DNA of 64,000 nt, from positions 12,299,784-12,363,783 of the forward strand of contig CP136066.1 in the NCBI GenBank assembly GCA_032622095.1, read 5' to 3'. The stretch comes from Siphonodentalium dalli. Its lineage: Eukaryota; Mollusca; Scaphopoda; Gadilida; Siphonodentaliidae. This document shows, piece after piece, positions 24,669 to 37,090 of this stretch (positions are counted from its first letter, which is position 1; each line of letters starts with the position of its first letter). The notes under the pieces were generated by a model. It saw only the letters and a list, made by a program, of their open reading frames with translations, was not told the DNA's origin and did no database searches. A program made the translations under genes and the position numbers.

Positions 24669-24793
24669 CAAGCCTGAGTTTAGTGTGCCTAACCCATAGA
24701 GAGCCCCACACAGACTGGAGCAGACGACACTCTGCAGTGCATGCTTCCATCTGGGGGAGGCTCCCTGCGGGTTAAACATTAAACTTAGGTTTG
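24669..24793. mobile_element. Short MITE with CAAGCCTGAGTTTAGTGTGCC end
   Basis: It has the same outer arms as the hairpin MITE family. The interior is one hairpin of the GAGAGCCCCACACAGACTGG type, like that inside the 55284 element. It lies about 175 bp upstream of the synthase start codon. Confidence 0.7.
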
Positions 24794-24817
24794 AGATGGA
24801 TGTCTTACATTACTGAC

Positions 24818-25216
24818 CAAGCCTGAGTTTAGTGTGCCTGTCATTTCAGAATGAGGTCCCCAGAGGGTGAATTTAGTGATGCTATCCTGCACAGTGGGCT
24901 AGCATCACCAAATTCACCCTCTGGGGACCTCATTCTGCATGTCCTCATCTGCTATGGGAGACATATGAGACTAAGATTGAAGTTCCCAAATTGTGAATAT
25001 TGTGATGTACACACATAGGGAACCTCGATTATGAAATGTGCTGTCTGCCAATTTGGTGATATAGAGAGACTAAACTAAAAATAAAAATCTAAGTTTCTAT
25101 AGAAAAAGAAACTTTCCAGAGAAGATGAGACCTAAGCAGAATGAGGTTCCCAGAGGGTGAATTGACCATCTGGGGACCTCATTCCGCAAATGACAGACAC
25201 ACTATATTCAGGCTTG
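24818..25216. mobile_element. Hairpin MITE (CAAGCCTGAGTTTAGTGTGCC ends)
   Basis: A full copy with two GAATGAGGTCCCCAGAGG hairpins, the second shortened. A further fragment of the same family follows at about 25228-25280. Confidence 0.82.
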
Positions 25217-25289
25217 TATAGGATATAGTGTGTGACATTTGTAGAATGAGGTCCCCAGAGGGTGAATTTGGTGATTACTAGTACATTAC

Positions 25290-26551
25290 TAGAATAAATG
25301 TTTAGATAAAAGAATCTATTACTAAAATTTTCCCACCAAATATTATGAATTGAACTGAACAAACTTTAAACTGTTTGGCGAGTCTGTTATCTTATTGTCA
25401 GCGAGCCAGGCCACTCACTACCTTACTCGTATTTAAATTCGCGCATTACTATTTTTCGCTCAGTTTTCAATTTGCACACCTTAAATTCGCGCATCTATCT
25501 GCGCGAATTCAGAGCTGACAAAAATAATTTTGAAAAAGTCTTGGATCTGATGAAAGTTTCAGTTCTCAGTCGTTTTCGAAGATATATTTGTATAATAAAT
25601 ACGACCATGCCGGATTTGCATCATGTAGATCATAACAGCTTCGTCATTCTGTTGCGATGATTGATGTTAATGCCCCGAACAGAAGAAATATATCTTGAAG
25701 TTTGAAAGCCATCTCCATTGCTCATTTGTTTGTCAACAGCCGTATTATGCAGAATTTTGTACATTGATCTTGGTAAACCATTATCCACTTGTAGTTAGAA
25801 ATCTCCAAGGACTGGATATAAATCAGCTCTCCTTGAAAACCTCCTCTTTGTTAACACGACGCCATGTCAGAATGAAGATGGTGGTATTACAAACAGTCAA
25901 GTATTTTGTTAACACAACATCCATCATTTCAATTTAACTCAAGTGATTAAAATAATCAAATTCCATAGGCTCAGTTGGTTGTTAGAATGTAACAAATCCA
26001 ACAGAGAAGCTGATTATGCAATGCAGACAAATTGCCTGAGCTTATAACATATAAAGTAGCTACTCTTGGGTGCCAAATAAACATGCTGGCACGCTTATTA
26101 ATTTTGGAAGAATATGCTGGCCATCACTATTATTTGATCATGATATATATAGTGAAAATGCCAGCACTATTAATAATTTTAGGGGTAAATCTAAGCCAGC
26201 ACGTTTATTCAGCCATCACGTTTATTTGGCACCTGAGAGTAGGGAAAGTCTAAAAACACATTGCACTTCTTTACTGAAACCCAAACAGTAAATATATGTA
26301 AAATCAACGAACAGATTTCAGTGATTTCGCGTAATCCCTGGATACTTTTAGTGGTTTCAAGAGATCCCTGATACTTTCAGTATTTATGTGGAATCTCTGG
26401 GCCAGTTTAGTGATTTCTCTAGGCACAAAATGTTTCCTGTTTATATGTAGGTCACATATTTATAGCACTTACTGGTACAGAATTATTCCTGTTTACATGT
26501 AGGTCATGTATTTATAGCACTTGCTCGTACAGAATGATTCCTGTTTACATG
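25290..26551. other. Non-coding stretch
   Basis: No gene recognised. Direct repeats of CCTGTTTACATGTAGGTCA-TATTTATAGCACTT occur at about 26440-26550 and resume after the large insertion at 30472. Confidence 0.5.
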
Positions 26552-26553
26552 TA

Positions 26554-29500
26554 CAGACCTTCTCAAAATAAGTGGCCCTTTTAACGCGGTCCTCAACGTG
26601 GTCGTAACGCGGTCGTAACGCCAACGTAACGCGGTTTTTGCGTTGATAACGCGTTGGTGATACGTTATGACCGCGTTGACAATCAACGGACCGCGTTGAA
26701 TTTTAACGCAGACTGCGTTGAAGTTTAACGCAGACTGCGTTTACATTAAACACGTTGCGCTAATGATCAACGCACAGTCGCACACGTTTTCAAATGTATA
26801 TGTTTTGTTTTTAAATATTTGATGAGGACACATAAAGAAACTGAATTTCAGTGATTTAATTCTGGTGAGAAAAACAGAATTTAACTGAATTATTAAACTT
26901 ATATATACTACTAGTACGGTAAAAAGTAAGTTAATATTTACCATACATGTATGCTTGCCAATACAATAGCGGACAATTACTGAAACATGTAACGTCTCTT
27001 CGAAGCAAACGTTGAGTAAGTTTATTTCATCATCGTGAAAGCGACACGGCCTCATTGAGTGATCATTGTGGCACACGATGTCCGCTAGCCAATCAAAACA
27101 GACAAAGTTATGCTTGCACGTGTCAAGTCGAGAATTCTGTGTTTGAATCACAGTCAATCAATACAGAATACAAGCTGGTAGGAGGAGTCATCTTCACAAA
27201 GTTGCTACATGGTATAAAAATATCTTGCAGAAATTCCTTTGATCTAAATTTAATAATAACTTCAAATAACGAGACAATGTCACCATTCAGCAGCGTACGT
27301 GGTCCAATAGAGGTTCGCGATGGGGAAGTTATGTTTTCCTTGTATTAAAGGGGCACTGATATCTGGATAATATTTTACGAAATACCGACGAGAGGCTAAT
27401 GCAAGTCCGAATAATCAAGTCATGGTATTCTTCGACATAATTCACAAATCGTGTTTATTTTATAATGATTATTGGTTTATTTAATGCTATACATGCACGT
27501 GTATAGTGGTATACATAACGAGCGTCGTGAACATTTCTGGAATTTTTCATGGCGTTTGTTTATGGCGTATATAAACGCGCTTTATTGTTTCATACAGTTT
27601 CGGCCGACATCGGAACTGACACAATACCCTTGGTCTACACATGAGCGTACAGGTAATCAACATTTAAACGGATATGACGCTGAATATTAAATATTCAAAT
27701 AACACACCTGTATACATGTACATGTACATAGCGACGTGACATCAATATGTTTTGTTTGTTAGCAGTCTCGATTACGTTTCCATTAATTCGTGCAGCGCGA
27801 TCAACGTGATTTACATTAATTTATTATTTTTTCCCGGAAAAAATCTAAATGTGGGCCAATATGTAAAACATTTTAACACAAATCTATCATGCATTTCTCC
27901 CATCACGTTAACAACATTGTATTATTTTGGAAACGTTCCATTTCGTTGATGGTTATCTCGACTGCGTTTGTTGCGTAACGGTTTACTCGACCGCGTTGTG
28001 ATCAACGTGATCTACATTTATTTATTAGTTTTTTTCCCGGAAAAATCTAAATGTGGGCCTATATGTAAAACATTTTAACACAAATCTATCATGCATTTCT
28101 CCCATCACGTTAACAACATTGTATTATTTTGGAAACGTTCCATTTCGTTGATGGTTATCTCGACTGCGTTTGTTGCGTAACGGTTTACTCGACCGCGTTG
28201 TGATCAACGTGATCTACATTTATTTATTAGTTTTTTTCCCGGAAAAATCTAAATGTGGGCCTATATGTAAAACATTTAACACTAATCAGAATGCATTACT
28301 CTCGTCACGCAAACAACATTGTATTATTTTGGAAACATTCCATTTCGTTGACGGTTATCTCGACTGCGTTTGTTGCGTTGACGGTTAACTTTTTTGACCG
28401 CGTTTGTTGCGTTGGCGGTCATGTCGATTTTTACATAATGCATGTATTATTGTATATCTATGTTTTATATTATATGTTATATGCTTGCAACTGCCCATTG
28501 AGGTGTTATTGCAATAAAATCTTGTATCTTGTATCTTGTACAAATATCAATCAATTTTCAAATATGGGTGGAGTTACAGAAAATTATCTGGTGGTGGTGT
28601 GTTTTTTTTTTAGCGGGACATTAAATTACCGTATATATTTTGTCCGGCATCGACGTTTGAAATCAAATGGGTAAGCCATTATGTGTCGACTGTAGACTTG
28701 TGATTTGAATTGTTAATATTTTACGATGTACTTGTCAGTAGAAATTATAACGAATTTCGGAGAATACTGTAAATATATGTGCAAAAGAACTTTTTATTAT
28801 ATGAGGTTTTGATGACTAGATATCGGCTTTCAAGAGAATACATTTAACTCACTTGTTGTCAGTCTTGCAAAAAAATTCAAATTATCGCTTCTAATAAAGA
28901 GCGTCCATGTTTACACCGAAATGTGGTATGTAATAAAGAGCGTTTATATTATGATAGTTTGTACACGTTTTCAATGTAAAACCACAAACGTATGTAGATA
29001 TAGATCGATAATAAAACGGTGGACATGTGTGGTGTTTTTTTTGCGATTTCTGTGACATAATAATTGATGGTGACTATATTAAAGTTTTCTTTTATAACCC
29101 GGAAATCTAGAAAAAAACAATTTTGTCTAATTTGGTATCGTCGGACGGCGCTTGGATCTTCAAATGTACATTGTACATTGTTTTCAAATATTCGATGAAG
29201 ACAAATAAATAATTGAATTGCAGTGATTTAATTCCGGTGAAAAAAAAACTGAAGTTAACAATATTATTCAACTTATATATCCTACGGTAAAAAGAAAGTT
29301 AATATTTATCATATGCTTGCCTACACAATAGCGGATTATACATTGTTGGTCTCTTCGAAGCACCATTGAATACGAATGATGTCGTTATTTCATCATCAAT
29401 GAATTAAGTAACACCTGAACAAGACTTCATCGAGTGCATGGTCACTAGCCAATCAAAACCGACGAAGTTATGACAGCACGTTTTCAATCGAAAATTCCGT

Positions 29501-30469
29501 TTTAGTGACATGGTATCACTCTCCACTTACCGAAGACACGCCCCGTATTGCATTTGCGTCTATTGACACCGCTGTCAATCATTCGCGGCATGCTTTTGAT
29601 CCGCGGTCTGTTGGTTAAAGTGACAAATCACTGGTAACCAAATCTGAGCGCTGTTTGTTTTACATGTATTTCACAACACATGGATAATTAATATTCTAAA
29701 TTATTTGCATCACTGTACATGTATATCCATGTGTCAATTACGAACGTGCGTGTAAATGTAGATGTGTGTTTTATCGTACCCTCACGAAGATTTCAAATGA
29801 CATCGGACCCTTGGCGTACAGGTTATTGACCTTTATTAGGAGGTGACACTGAATATTAAATATTCAAAGAATACATGTACATTGCGACGTGAACTCAAAG
29901 TTTTTTGTTTGTTAGAAATCTCAATTGCATCTCTATTAATAAGTGCAGCGCGATCGATGTGATCTGCATTTATTTATAATTTTTTTCCAGAAAAATTATA
30001 AATGTTAAATGTAAAACATCACCAATAAAGCATGCATCACACAAGCCAAACACACGGTCACCGTCTCGATTGATTACAACACTTCGTTCTGTTTCCTATC
30101 AGAAAATTGTATGAAACTAAAATTGGTGGCCGTCGTTCATTTTCTCTTTTCAATTTAATGTTTTTTTTAATAAAATGAGTTCATGTCTCAAAGTTCATGT
30201 TTACAATGTTATTCAATAATTATTATTACAGTTGATAAGCTATTCTCCCGACCTCGTTTGTTGCGTTGACGGTTATCTCGACCGCGTTTGTTGCGTTGGT
30301 GGTCATGCCGACCGCGTTATGTTGCGTTGGCGGTTTCCTCGACCGCGTTTGAGTAACGTTACGACCGCGTTGGAGTAACGCTACGACCGCGTTGGATCAA
30401 CGCGGTCGTAACGTTACTCCAACGCGGTCATAACGCGGTCGGGAGGGCCATTACTTTTGAGAAGGTCTG
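26554..30469. mobile_element. Large (3.9 kb) inverted-repeat element with AACGCGGTC subterminal repeats
   Basis: The ends CAGACCTTCTCAAAA and TTTTGAGAAGGTCTG are flanked by TA (26552-26553, 30470-30471). They interrupt a host repeat (TTACATGTAGGTCAC) whose intact copies lie nearby. Both subterminal regions hold many GACCGCGTT/AACGCGGTC motifs in both orientations. The interior has two diverged direct copies of about 0.9 kb (about 26780-27950 and 29150-30000) and a 190-bp triplicate. No transposase is seen. The longest open frame (26741-27157, minus) has no recognisable domain. Confidence 0.82.
27757..28392. repeat. ~190-200-bp tandem triplicate inside the large element
   Basis: Three direct copies carrying CATTTCGTTGATGGTTATCT, GACCGCGTTGTGATCAACGT and AAATCTAAATGTGGGCC. 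The second and third are almost identical. Confidence 0.8.
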
Positions 30470-30471
30470 TA

Positions 30472-30900
30472 GGTCACATATTTATAGCACTTACTGGCAC
30501 AGAATGATTCCTGTTTACATGTAGGTCACATATTTATAGCACTTACTGGTACAAAATGTTTCTCGTTTCCTGCTTATATGTAGATCACGTATTTGCAGCC
30601 CCATATAACTTGTTTCCTCTACCACAGAGCTAGCTGAGTAGTCTTCCCTTGTTTCCCGTAACAGAGCTAGCTGTGCAGACTTCCCTTTCTCATATTGAAT
30701 CTTGAACTGTCTACCTCATCGTTTCTTCCATTTAGCATGTGATCTGTATTTCCACCTTTTGTTTATCACCCTGTCGTTACAATCTGGAACAAAAATAATT
30801 AAACTCATTATAAATCTCTTGAGTGTGTTTCTATACTATATAATTATGGATGAGTAGTTATTCCTTAGGAAAAATGTTCAGATAATAAGTTGAACAAATG
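30472..30900. other. Non-coding stretch
   Basis: Holds host repeats TTTATAGCACTTACTGG-CAGAATG; nothing coding seen. Confidence 0.5.
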
Positions 30901-30914
30901 TCCATTCACATAGA

Positions 30915-31187
30915 TTCTATTTTTTATTTAGTTTAGTTTCTATTATATCCCCAAATTGGCATGCAACACATTGCATAATCAAGGTTCCCAATGGGTGTAC
31001 ATCACAATATTCACCATTTGGGAACTTCAATCTGAGTCTATATCTCCCATATCAGATGTGGCCATGCAGAATGAGGTCCCCAGAGGGTGAATTTAGTGAA
31101 GCTAGCCTGCTATGCGGGATGGCATCACTAAATTCACCCTCTGGGGACCTCATTCTGAAAATGACAGGCACACTAAACTCAGGCTTG
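30915..31187. mobile_element. Hairpin MITE (ends ...CACTAAACTCAGGCTTG), left end degraded
   Basis: The right end and one full GAATGAGGTCCCCAGAGG hairpin are clear. The left arm is missing or diverged. Confidence 0.75.
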
Positions 31188-31344
31188 TCTAGATGCTAGG
31201 ATTTTTCAGTTTTCTGACAATTTCAGATTTAAAAATGTTCTCTCACCGGGCCGAACCATGGTCGGCCCAGTGGGTCTTCTTCCCTTCCAGGTAATGAGTC
31301 AAAGACTAATAATTAACTAAAAAATAACCAATATCAATGCAGTG

Positions 31345-31575
31345 ATGTGCCGATGCATTCTCTTACATGTATATATGTGAGTTTCCCATAGGGAGCCTCA
31401 TATATAGAAGAAAATACATTGGCCTAACAATATCTTTACATTTACCTTGTACATGTAAGCCAGTGCATTCGCTTATATACTAGTATGAGTTGCTCCATAT
31501 GGGAGACTCACATATAAGAGAATGCAATGGCACAGGATCTTTAATGCTGCACCAGCACATCTCCCGTCACCAAAA
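31345..31575. mobile_element. MITE, diverged hairpin-cassette family (as 22135)
   Basis: Two GATGCATTCTCTTACATG-like hairpins and a GCACAGGATCTTTAATGCTG tail with GCACCAGCACATCTCCCGTC, matching the copy at 22135-22370. Confidence 0.65.
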
Positions 31576-31904
31576 CAAAGATTTATAACATATTTGAAGA
31601 GATTCCTGCTATATTGGAGAAACATATTTGAATAACGAATTAGCTTTCGGTACTTTTTCAACAAACGGTGTAGGTATTCCAAATATTTATTGAATTACAG
31701 CTATACTTAAAGTAATTAACGTGGTGTCACCCCAGTAATACTGTGGTATTATACTGCGGTAACCTCCAACACTGCGGTAAGGTTACCGCTTCAACACTGC
31801 GCATACTGCAGTTATACCACGATGCATGTGCTCACGGTTCTGAGGCATGAAAATAAAATACAGTGATTCTCCTTGTATTATACTAGTACTAGTATCTGCG
31901 GAAC

Positions 31905-32304
31905 TTAACCCTTTACCCAACAAACCGGCCAAAACCGGCCAAATAAAGCTTCAACAGCCTAAAATATCTTCGGTCTGTCTCAATAGAACCATACAAATAT
32001 GGATATCATTGGAACCGGCTCCTTGACCACATTGTGATAGTTACAGTTATGCCCTGTGCCAATGCATTCTCTTATATATGCGAGTCGACCATAGGTCGCC
32101 TCGCATATATAAGAGAATGCATTGGCCTAAAAAAAATCTTTTTTTAACACTTTTTACCATTTTTTCTTATATTCTTTAACAATTTTATAATTTTTAATGT
32201 GTTAAGCCAATGCATTCTCTTATATATGCGAGGCGACCTATGGTCGACTCGCATATATAAGAGAATGCATTGGCACAGGGACCTTCTGTTGGGTAAAGGG
32301 TTAA
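31905..32304. mobile_element. piggyBac-like MITE (CCCTTTACCCAACA family)
   Basis: TTAA on both sides, two intact cassette hairpins. Nearly the same as 13182-13581 over its whole length, including the AAAACCGGCCAAATAAAGC stretch. Confidence 0.87.
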
Positions 32305-32399
32305 CATGATCCTCATGGATGTATTATTTTCTTCAATATTTGGTGTGACGACCTACTAATAGATTGCGGTATCATAAGCGCACAGTACCATAACTCCAG

Positions 32400-32875
32400 C
32401 TGATGGGGTCATCGTCACAAGGAATCGATCACATTCATAGCCAGCTTTTCAAATCGATCACAAATGTAGCCAGCTTTTCTATGCCGACCACATTTGTAGC
32501 CAACTTTTCATATTCAAGCGAGCCTCATTGCTGCCTCAATGAACAAGATTAGGTTCATCTCATTTTTCTGAGTTGAAGGATGAAAAACAACTTGAATTTT
32601 AATTTGATATTAGTTCATCTAATAACCTGAGGTTTCCGATCAATGTTGCTAGAATTCTCGAATTATATTCCAGTCAGTTTTGGAGCATGACGTCGACAAT
32701 TTAATCACGAACATGATGATGTCATATTTTACGCCATATAAAGCAAGGAATTAGAAAATATGGCTACGAATGTGATCGCCGTTGAAAAGCTGGCTACATT
32801 TGTGATCCATATAAAAAAGCTGGCCTCGAATGTGATCAGAGCCTTGTGACAATGACCCCATTGTGGTGACTCCAC
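32400..32875. mobile_element. Foldback element with GATCACA/TAGCCAGC repeats
   Basis: The left arm (ATGGGGTCATCGTCACAAGG, then repeated GATCACAAATGTAGCCAGC) is matched inverted at about 32755-32875. The interior is AT-rich with no gene. Flanking CTGCGGTA/CTGTGGTA repeats at about 31730-31830 and 32880-32935 may be an outer, degraded element. Confidence 0.7.
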
Positions 32876-32931
32876 CCCATTGACCGTCTGGATACTGCTG
32901 TTGATACCGTAGTACATGTAATACTGTGGTA

Positions 32932-33005
32932 AGGCCCAAAAAAAAAATGCAAAAAAAAAAACATGCTCGTTTCCGATTAGTTGGCTGAAAAATTGCAGGT
33001 AGGTA
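32932..33005. mobile_element. Relic end of the Harbinger-like element
   Basis: TAAGGCCC, a poly-A stretch, then GTTTCCGATTAGTTGGCTG and TGCAGGTAGGTAC align with the left end of the copy at 47891. The rest is missing. Confidence 0.55.
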
Positions 33006-33361
33006 CATTCAGAGTGACAATGTTCCAGAAATGTATGTAAGATATTGACTTTTGGTTGAAAACCAAGTCCTCATTGTTTAATTTGGTATTTATTGTCTTA
33101 TATTATACTAATCACCACTTTCTATCCACAAGAAAGGCAAATATGTGGATATGGTCAAATGAGATAACATATTGTACTTTATTTTATAGTGATAGTTCCA
33201 AAACTTCCATTACATGTATACATTGGTGCATATTAAAAGCACACACTGTAAAATAACTTTTAAATAAGTCATTATTATAGCAATAACACATATCTATTTG
33301 TTCATTTTGATGAGAAGAAACAACATGTACTATTATATTGCATGTATATTCTAACATGTAC

Positions 33362-34345
33362 TATTACTAGTATATTGCGTGTATATTATTTGTACTATTA
33401 TATTGCGTGTATATTATTTGTACTATTATATTGCGTGTATATTATTTGTACTATTATATTGCGTGTATATTATGTGTACTATTATATTGCGTGTATATTA
33501 TTTGTACTATTATATTGCGTGTATATTATTTGTACTATTATATTGCGTGTATATTATTTGTACTATTATATTGCGTGTATATTATTTGTACTATTATATT
33601 GCGTGTATATATTATTTGTACTATTATATTGCGTGTATATTATTTGTACTATTATATTGCGTGTATATTACTTGTACTATTATATTGCGTGTATATTATT
33701 TGTACTATTATATTGCGTGTATATTATTTGTACTATTATATTGCGTGTACCGGTATATTATTTGTACTATTATATTGCGTGTACCGGTATATTATTTGTA
33801 CTATTATATTGAGTGTACCGGTATATTATTTGTACTATTATATTGCGTGTATATTATTTGTACTATTATATTGCGTGTATATTATTTGTACTATTATATT
33901 GCGTGTACCGGTATATTATTTGTACTATTATATTGCGTGTACCGGTATATTATTTGTACTATTATATTGAGAGTACCGGTATATTATTTGTACTATTATA
34001 TTGCGTGTATATTATTTGTACTATTATATTGCGTGTATATTATTTGTACTATTATATTGCGTGTATATTATTTGTACTATTATATTGCGTGTACCGGTAT
34101 ATTATTTGTACTATTATATTGAGTGTACCGGTATATTATTTGTACTATTATATTGCGTGTATATTACTTGTACTATTATACTGCGTGTATATTATTTGTA
34201 CTATTATATTGCATGTATATTATTTGTACTATTAAATTGCGTGTACCGGTATATTATTTGTACTATTATATTGAGTGTACCGGTATATTATTTGTACTAT
34301 TATATTGCGTGTATATTATTTGTACTATTATATTGCATGTATATT
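33362..34345. repeat. 28/32-bp minisatellite
   Basis: About 34 copies of a 28-bp unit (TATTATTTGTACTATTATAT, TGCGTGTA). Some have a 4-bp CCGG insertion giving GTACCGGTATATT (32 bp). All plus-strand frames stay open for long runs and give false Tyr/Leu-rich repeat proteins. Confidence 0.93.
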
Positions 34346-34349
34346 CTAG

Positions 34350-35040
34350 TCCACTGTAACATGCCCTGCCCTCCCAAATTTAACAATTAAACACTGATTA
34401 AACTTGGAAGATTCTTTCATGAATGTTTCTAAAAATTTGAAAATGATAGAATTAAAGATGGATTATCTCTTCATTTAACAATTTTGAAATAGTTTTGCGG
34501 GTATAAAATAATAAATATGAATCGAAGACCGATGTCCTGAAATGCTTTTATCAATTAATATTGATTTTATTTCAAATATTTAAGTATAAAATGAGATGAT
34601 TAAATGGGACACTTTATTGTTCTATTTTTAGAACAGACCATTCAGGCGATAACATAGAGCAATAGAGATCATTAGGGTGTTCCCATAGCTATGCTCCGAG
34701 CATAAAATATCCCAGATTGATTATTTGTATTGTTTTATTACATAGTTATAAGCGATAATGAGTCTAAATTAACATTTATTTGTGACAAAATTACACAATA
34801 ATATTAATGGTCTCTGTTCATAGTAACCACCATCGTTCCATAGTTAAATGGCTGTAGAAGTTTGAAGAAGATTACAAAACTGTCCCAAATTATGGCCAAA
34901 GTAATCATCAATCATGGGACAGTTTTGTAATCTTCTTCAAACTTCATAAAATCACTTTATTTTGGAAACTGATTGTCCCCAGCATCAATTGTTATCAAAA
35001 GATAAAGAAATAACCAACTGAATTTCAAAAGAAATGGTAT
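34350..35040. other. Non-coding stretch with one hairpin
   Basis: A hairpin at about 34857-34946 (GTTTGAAGAAGATTACAAAA arms, CTGTCCCA) is the only structure seen. Confidence 0.55.
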
Positions 35041-35133
35041 TTGGTAAAATTAGAAAAATTTCATACCAAAACTGTACATCTCGATTTGCACATTATGTGC
35101 AGATCAGACTATATAGTCAGATTTGCACATGAG

Positions 35134-36171
35134 CCAGACTTGCAAAGAGATCTACAATGCCTAGAGAATTGGGAATCCACATGGCAGATGTCATTCCACC
35201 CTCAAAAGTGCAACATCTTCCACATTACCAACAAAAAACATCCCATGTTAACAGACTACAAATTGCATGGTCACACTCTGGAAACAGTAACAAACAGCAA
35301 GTACCTGGGAGTAGTGATCAATAACCAACTGCGATGGGGACCTCACACTGACCTCATAACATCCAAGCCACAGCGGTCGCTTGGATTCCTTAGAAGAAAT
35401 ATGCGAGGCTGTAGGAAAGAAGTTAACCCTTTGAGTGCCAGGTCGATTTTTGTATCAACCCATATACCCTGTGCCAATGCATTCTCTTAAATATGCGAGG
35501 CGACCATAGGTCGCCTCGCATATATAAGAGAATGCATTGGCCTAACAAGATTTTTTTTTTTTTTTTTTTTTTTTTTACAATTTTAATAATTTATTCTTAT
35601 ATTCTTAACAGACTTATGTTGTAGGTTTAGGGCCGATGAGATCGGCCCCTGGCACTCAAAGGGTTAAGGCAGCAGCATAGTCAGCCATTGTCAGACCTAT
35701 CCTGGAGTATGCCTCCACTGTTTGGGTCCCAGTTGGTAATTACTCAACTAGAACGAGTCCAATGCAGACCGCCCTATTTACTACCAGCCACTATTGGTCC
35801 AGAACACCAGGAGCAATGACTGACATGCTAGGGGACCTGCATTGGGAATCTCTCCATCACAGAAGAGCGAAAGACCGCCTTACGATTCTCAGGATAATTA
35901 AGGATAGAGTGGTCGACATCAATCCACACTCATACATCAGGTAAGGTGATGAAAGGACATGGGGCAAACACAAACTACATGTATATCAAAGCACCATTGG
36001 GATCGACGTATACTACCAGTCGTTTTTTCCACATATACCACCAGACAGTGGAACAAACTGTCCCAGGAAACATGCACAACAGAATTGGACACAAAGAGTT
36101 TCAGAGTGGAGTTGGACAAGCTGCCGGCCAGCCACCCAGCATTCACCACTGACAACAAAAAGAATAAGTAA
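35134..36171 (+). pseudogene. Non-LTR retrotransposon reverse transcriptase C-terminal part, broken
   Basis: The translated blocks match the region after the catalytic FADD box of jockey-like reverse transcriptases: L-x2-W...W-x-M-x-F-x3-K-C, then Y-K-L-H-G-H, Y-L-G-V-x-I, L-G-F-L-R-R-N, then R-P-I-L-E-Y-A-S-x-V-W, then H-W-E-S-L-x2-R-R and a W-N-K-L tail. It is 5'-truncated, lacks the catalytic box and is interrupted by a TTAA-flanked MITE (35423-35667). It also has an in-frame TAG just after the insertion and at least two frameshifts, near 35750 and 35945. It is a dead copy; the clade is inferred from motif order. Confidence 0.85.
35423..35667. mobile_element. TTAA MITE with CCCTTTGAGTGCCAG ends, inside the reverse transcriptase
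   Basis: The TIRs CCCTTTGAGTGCCAG / CTGGCACTCAAAGGG are flanked by TTAA on both sides. It contains one GTGCCAATGCATTCTC hairpin cassette and a long poly-T. Reading the host frame across a single TTAA joins the two halves in frame, which fits a piggyBac-type insertion. Confidence 0.87.
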
Positions 36172-36483
36172 CTCCGGAGCTGTTTTTAACTGTATATACA
36201 TATTTCAACTGTTTTTATCATGCATGCGCCAGGCTTTAAACACTCTTATACCCCTAAGAGATTTGCCTTATGCGGAAGAAGAAGTCCATTTTTGGTGTAC
36301 CCTGCTGGACAAAACAAGGGCCCACTTAACCTGTTGGGAAATATTGAATATTCTCATATTATTAACATATTGAAATCAAACATTAGGTGACAGAAATAAT
36401 TATGATCTTTGTACTAATAAAATCTGATGATAAACTGATATAGCTCGATTTGGACATTATATGTGCAAATCGGACTATATAGA

Positions 36484-36998
36484 CTACTAGCTGGTGGGCC
36501 CGACTACGTCTGGGCTGTTTCCCCTCTGCTTTCATACGGACCTAACATCGAAATCTGTCGAAAGGCGCGATTTGACCTTGAATTGACCATTTTGAAGGTC
36601 AAGGTCATGTCGGGGTCACAATTTGACCCGTCCAAAACACTCCCCGGACAAAAGTACCCCTAGGTATCAAATGTCTTCGAAATCCATCCGTTTTACCCGA
36701 TTTGACCTTGAATTGACCATTTTGAAGGTCAAGTCGGGGTCACGATTTGACCCGTCCAAAACACGAGTTCCCCGGACAAAAGTACTCCTAGGTATCAAAT
36801 TTCGTCGAAGTCCGTCCGTTTTACCCGATTTGACCTTGAATTGACCATTTTGAAGGTCAAGGTCAGGTCGGGGTTACGATTTGACCCGTCCAGAACACTC
36901 CCGCGGACAAAAGTATCCCCGCATATCAAATTTCGTTGAAATCCGTCCTGCAGTTTTCCCGGCCATTGCTAACAGACAGACAGTCCCAAAATATATAG
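36484..36998. mobile_element. Modular short element, ~128-bp internal units
   Basis: The head is CTAGCTGGTGGGCCCGACTA. Three internal copies follow of a ~128-bp module (GATTTGACCTTGAATTGACC, AGGTCAAGGTCA, TTTGACCCGTCC, AAATTTCGTCGAAGTCCGTC). The tail is ACAGACAGACAG and ATATATAGTAGA. The head and tail match those at 37008 and 52398. It looks like a short retroelement or the 3' part of one; no protein is encoded. Confidence 0.7.
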
Positions 36999-37090
36999 TA
37001 GACTAGCCGATGAGCCCGACGTTGTCCGGGCTATTCAAAAACCATTTCAAGTCGATAGCTCCACCCGTTTCCGAGATCTGGACTGCGCAT

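Noticed and set aside
26741-27157. 138-codon minus-strand frame as a transposase for the large element
   Set aside because: No catalytic motif and composition typical of AT-rich noise; not conserved in the internal direct copy by eye.
33342-34390. Long overlapping plus-strand open frames (up to 247 codons)
   Set aside because: They all read the same 28-bp array in different frames. Tyr/Leu/Ile/Cys-only repeat composition and lack of any start context make them artefacts.
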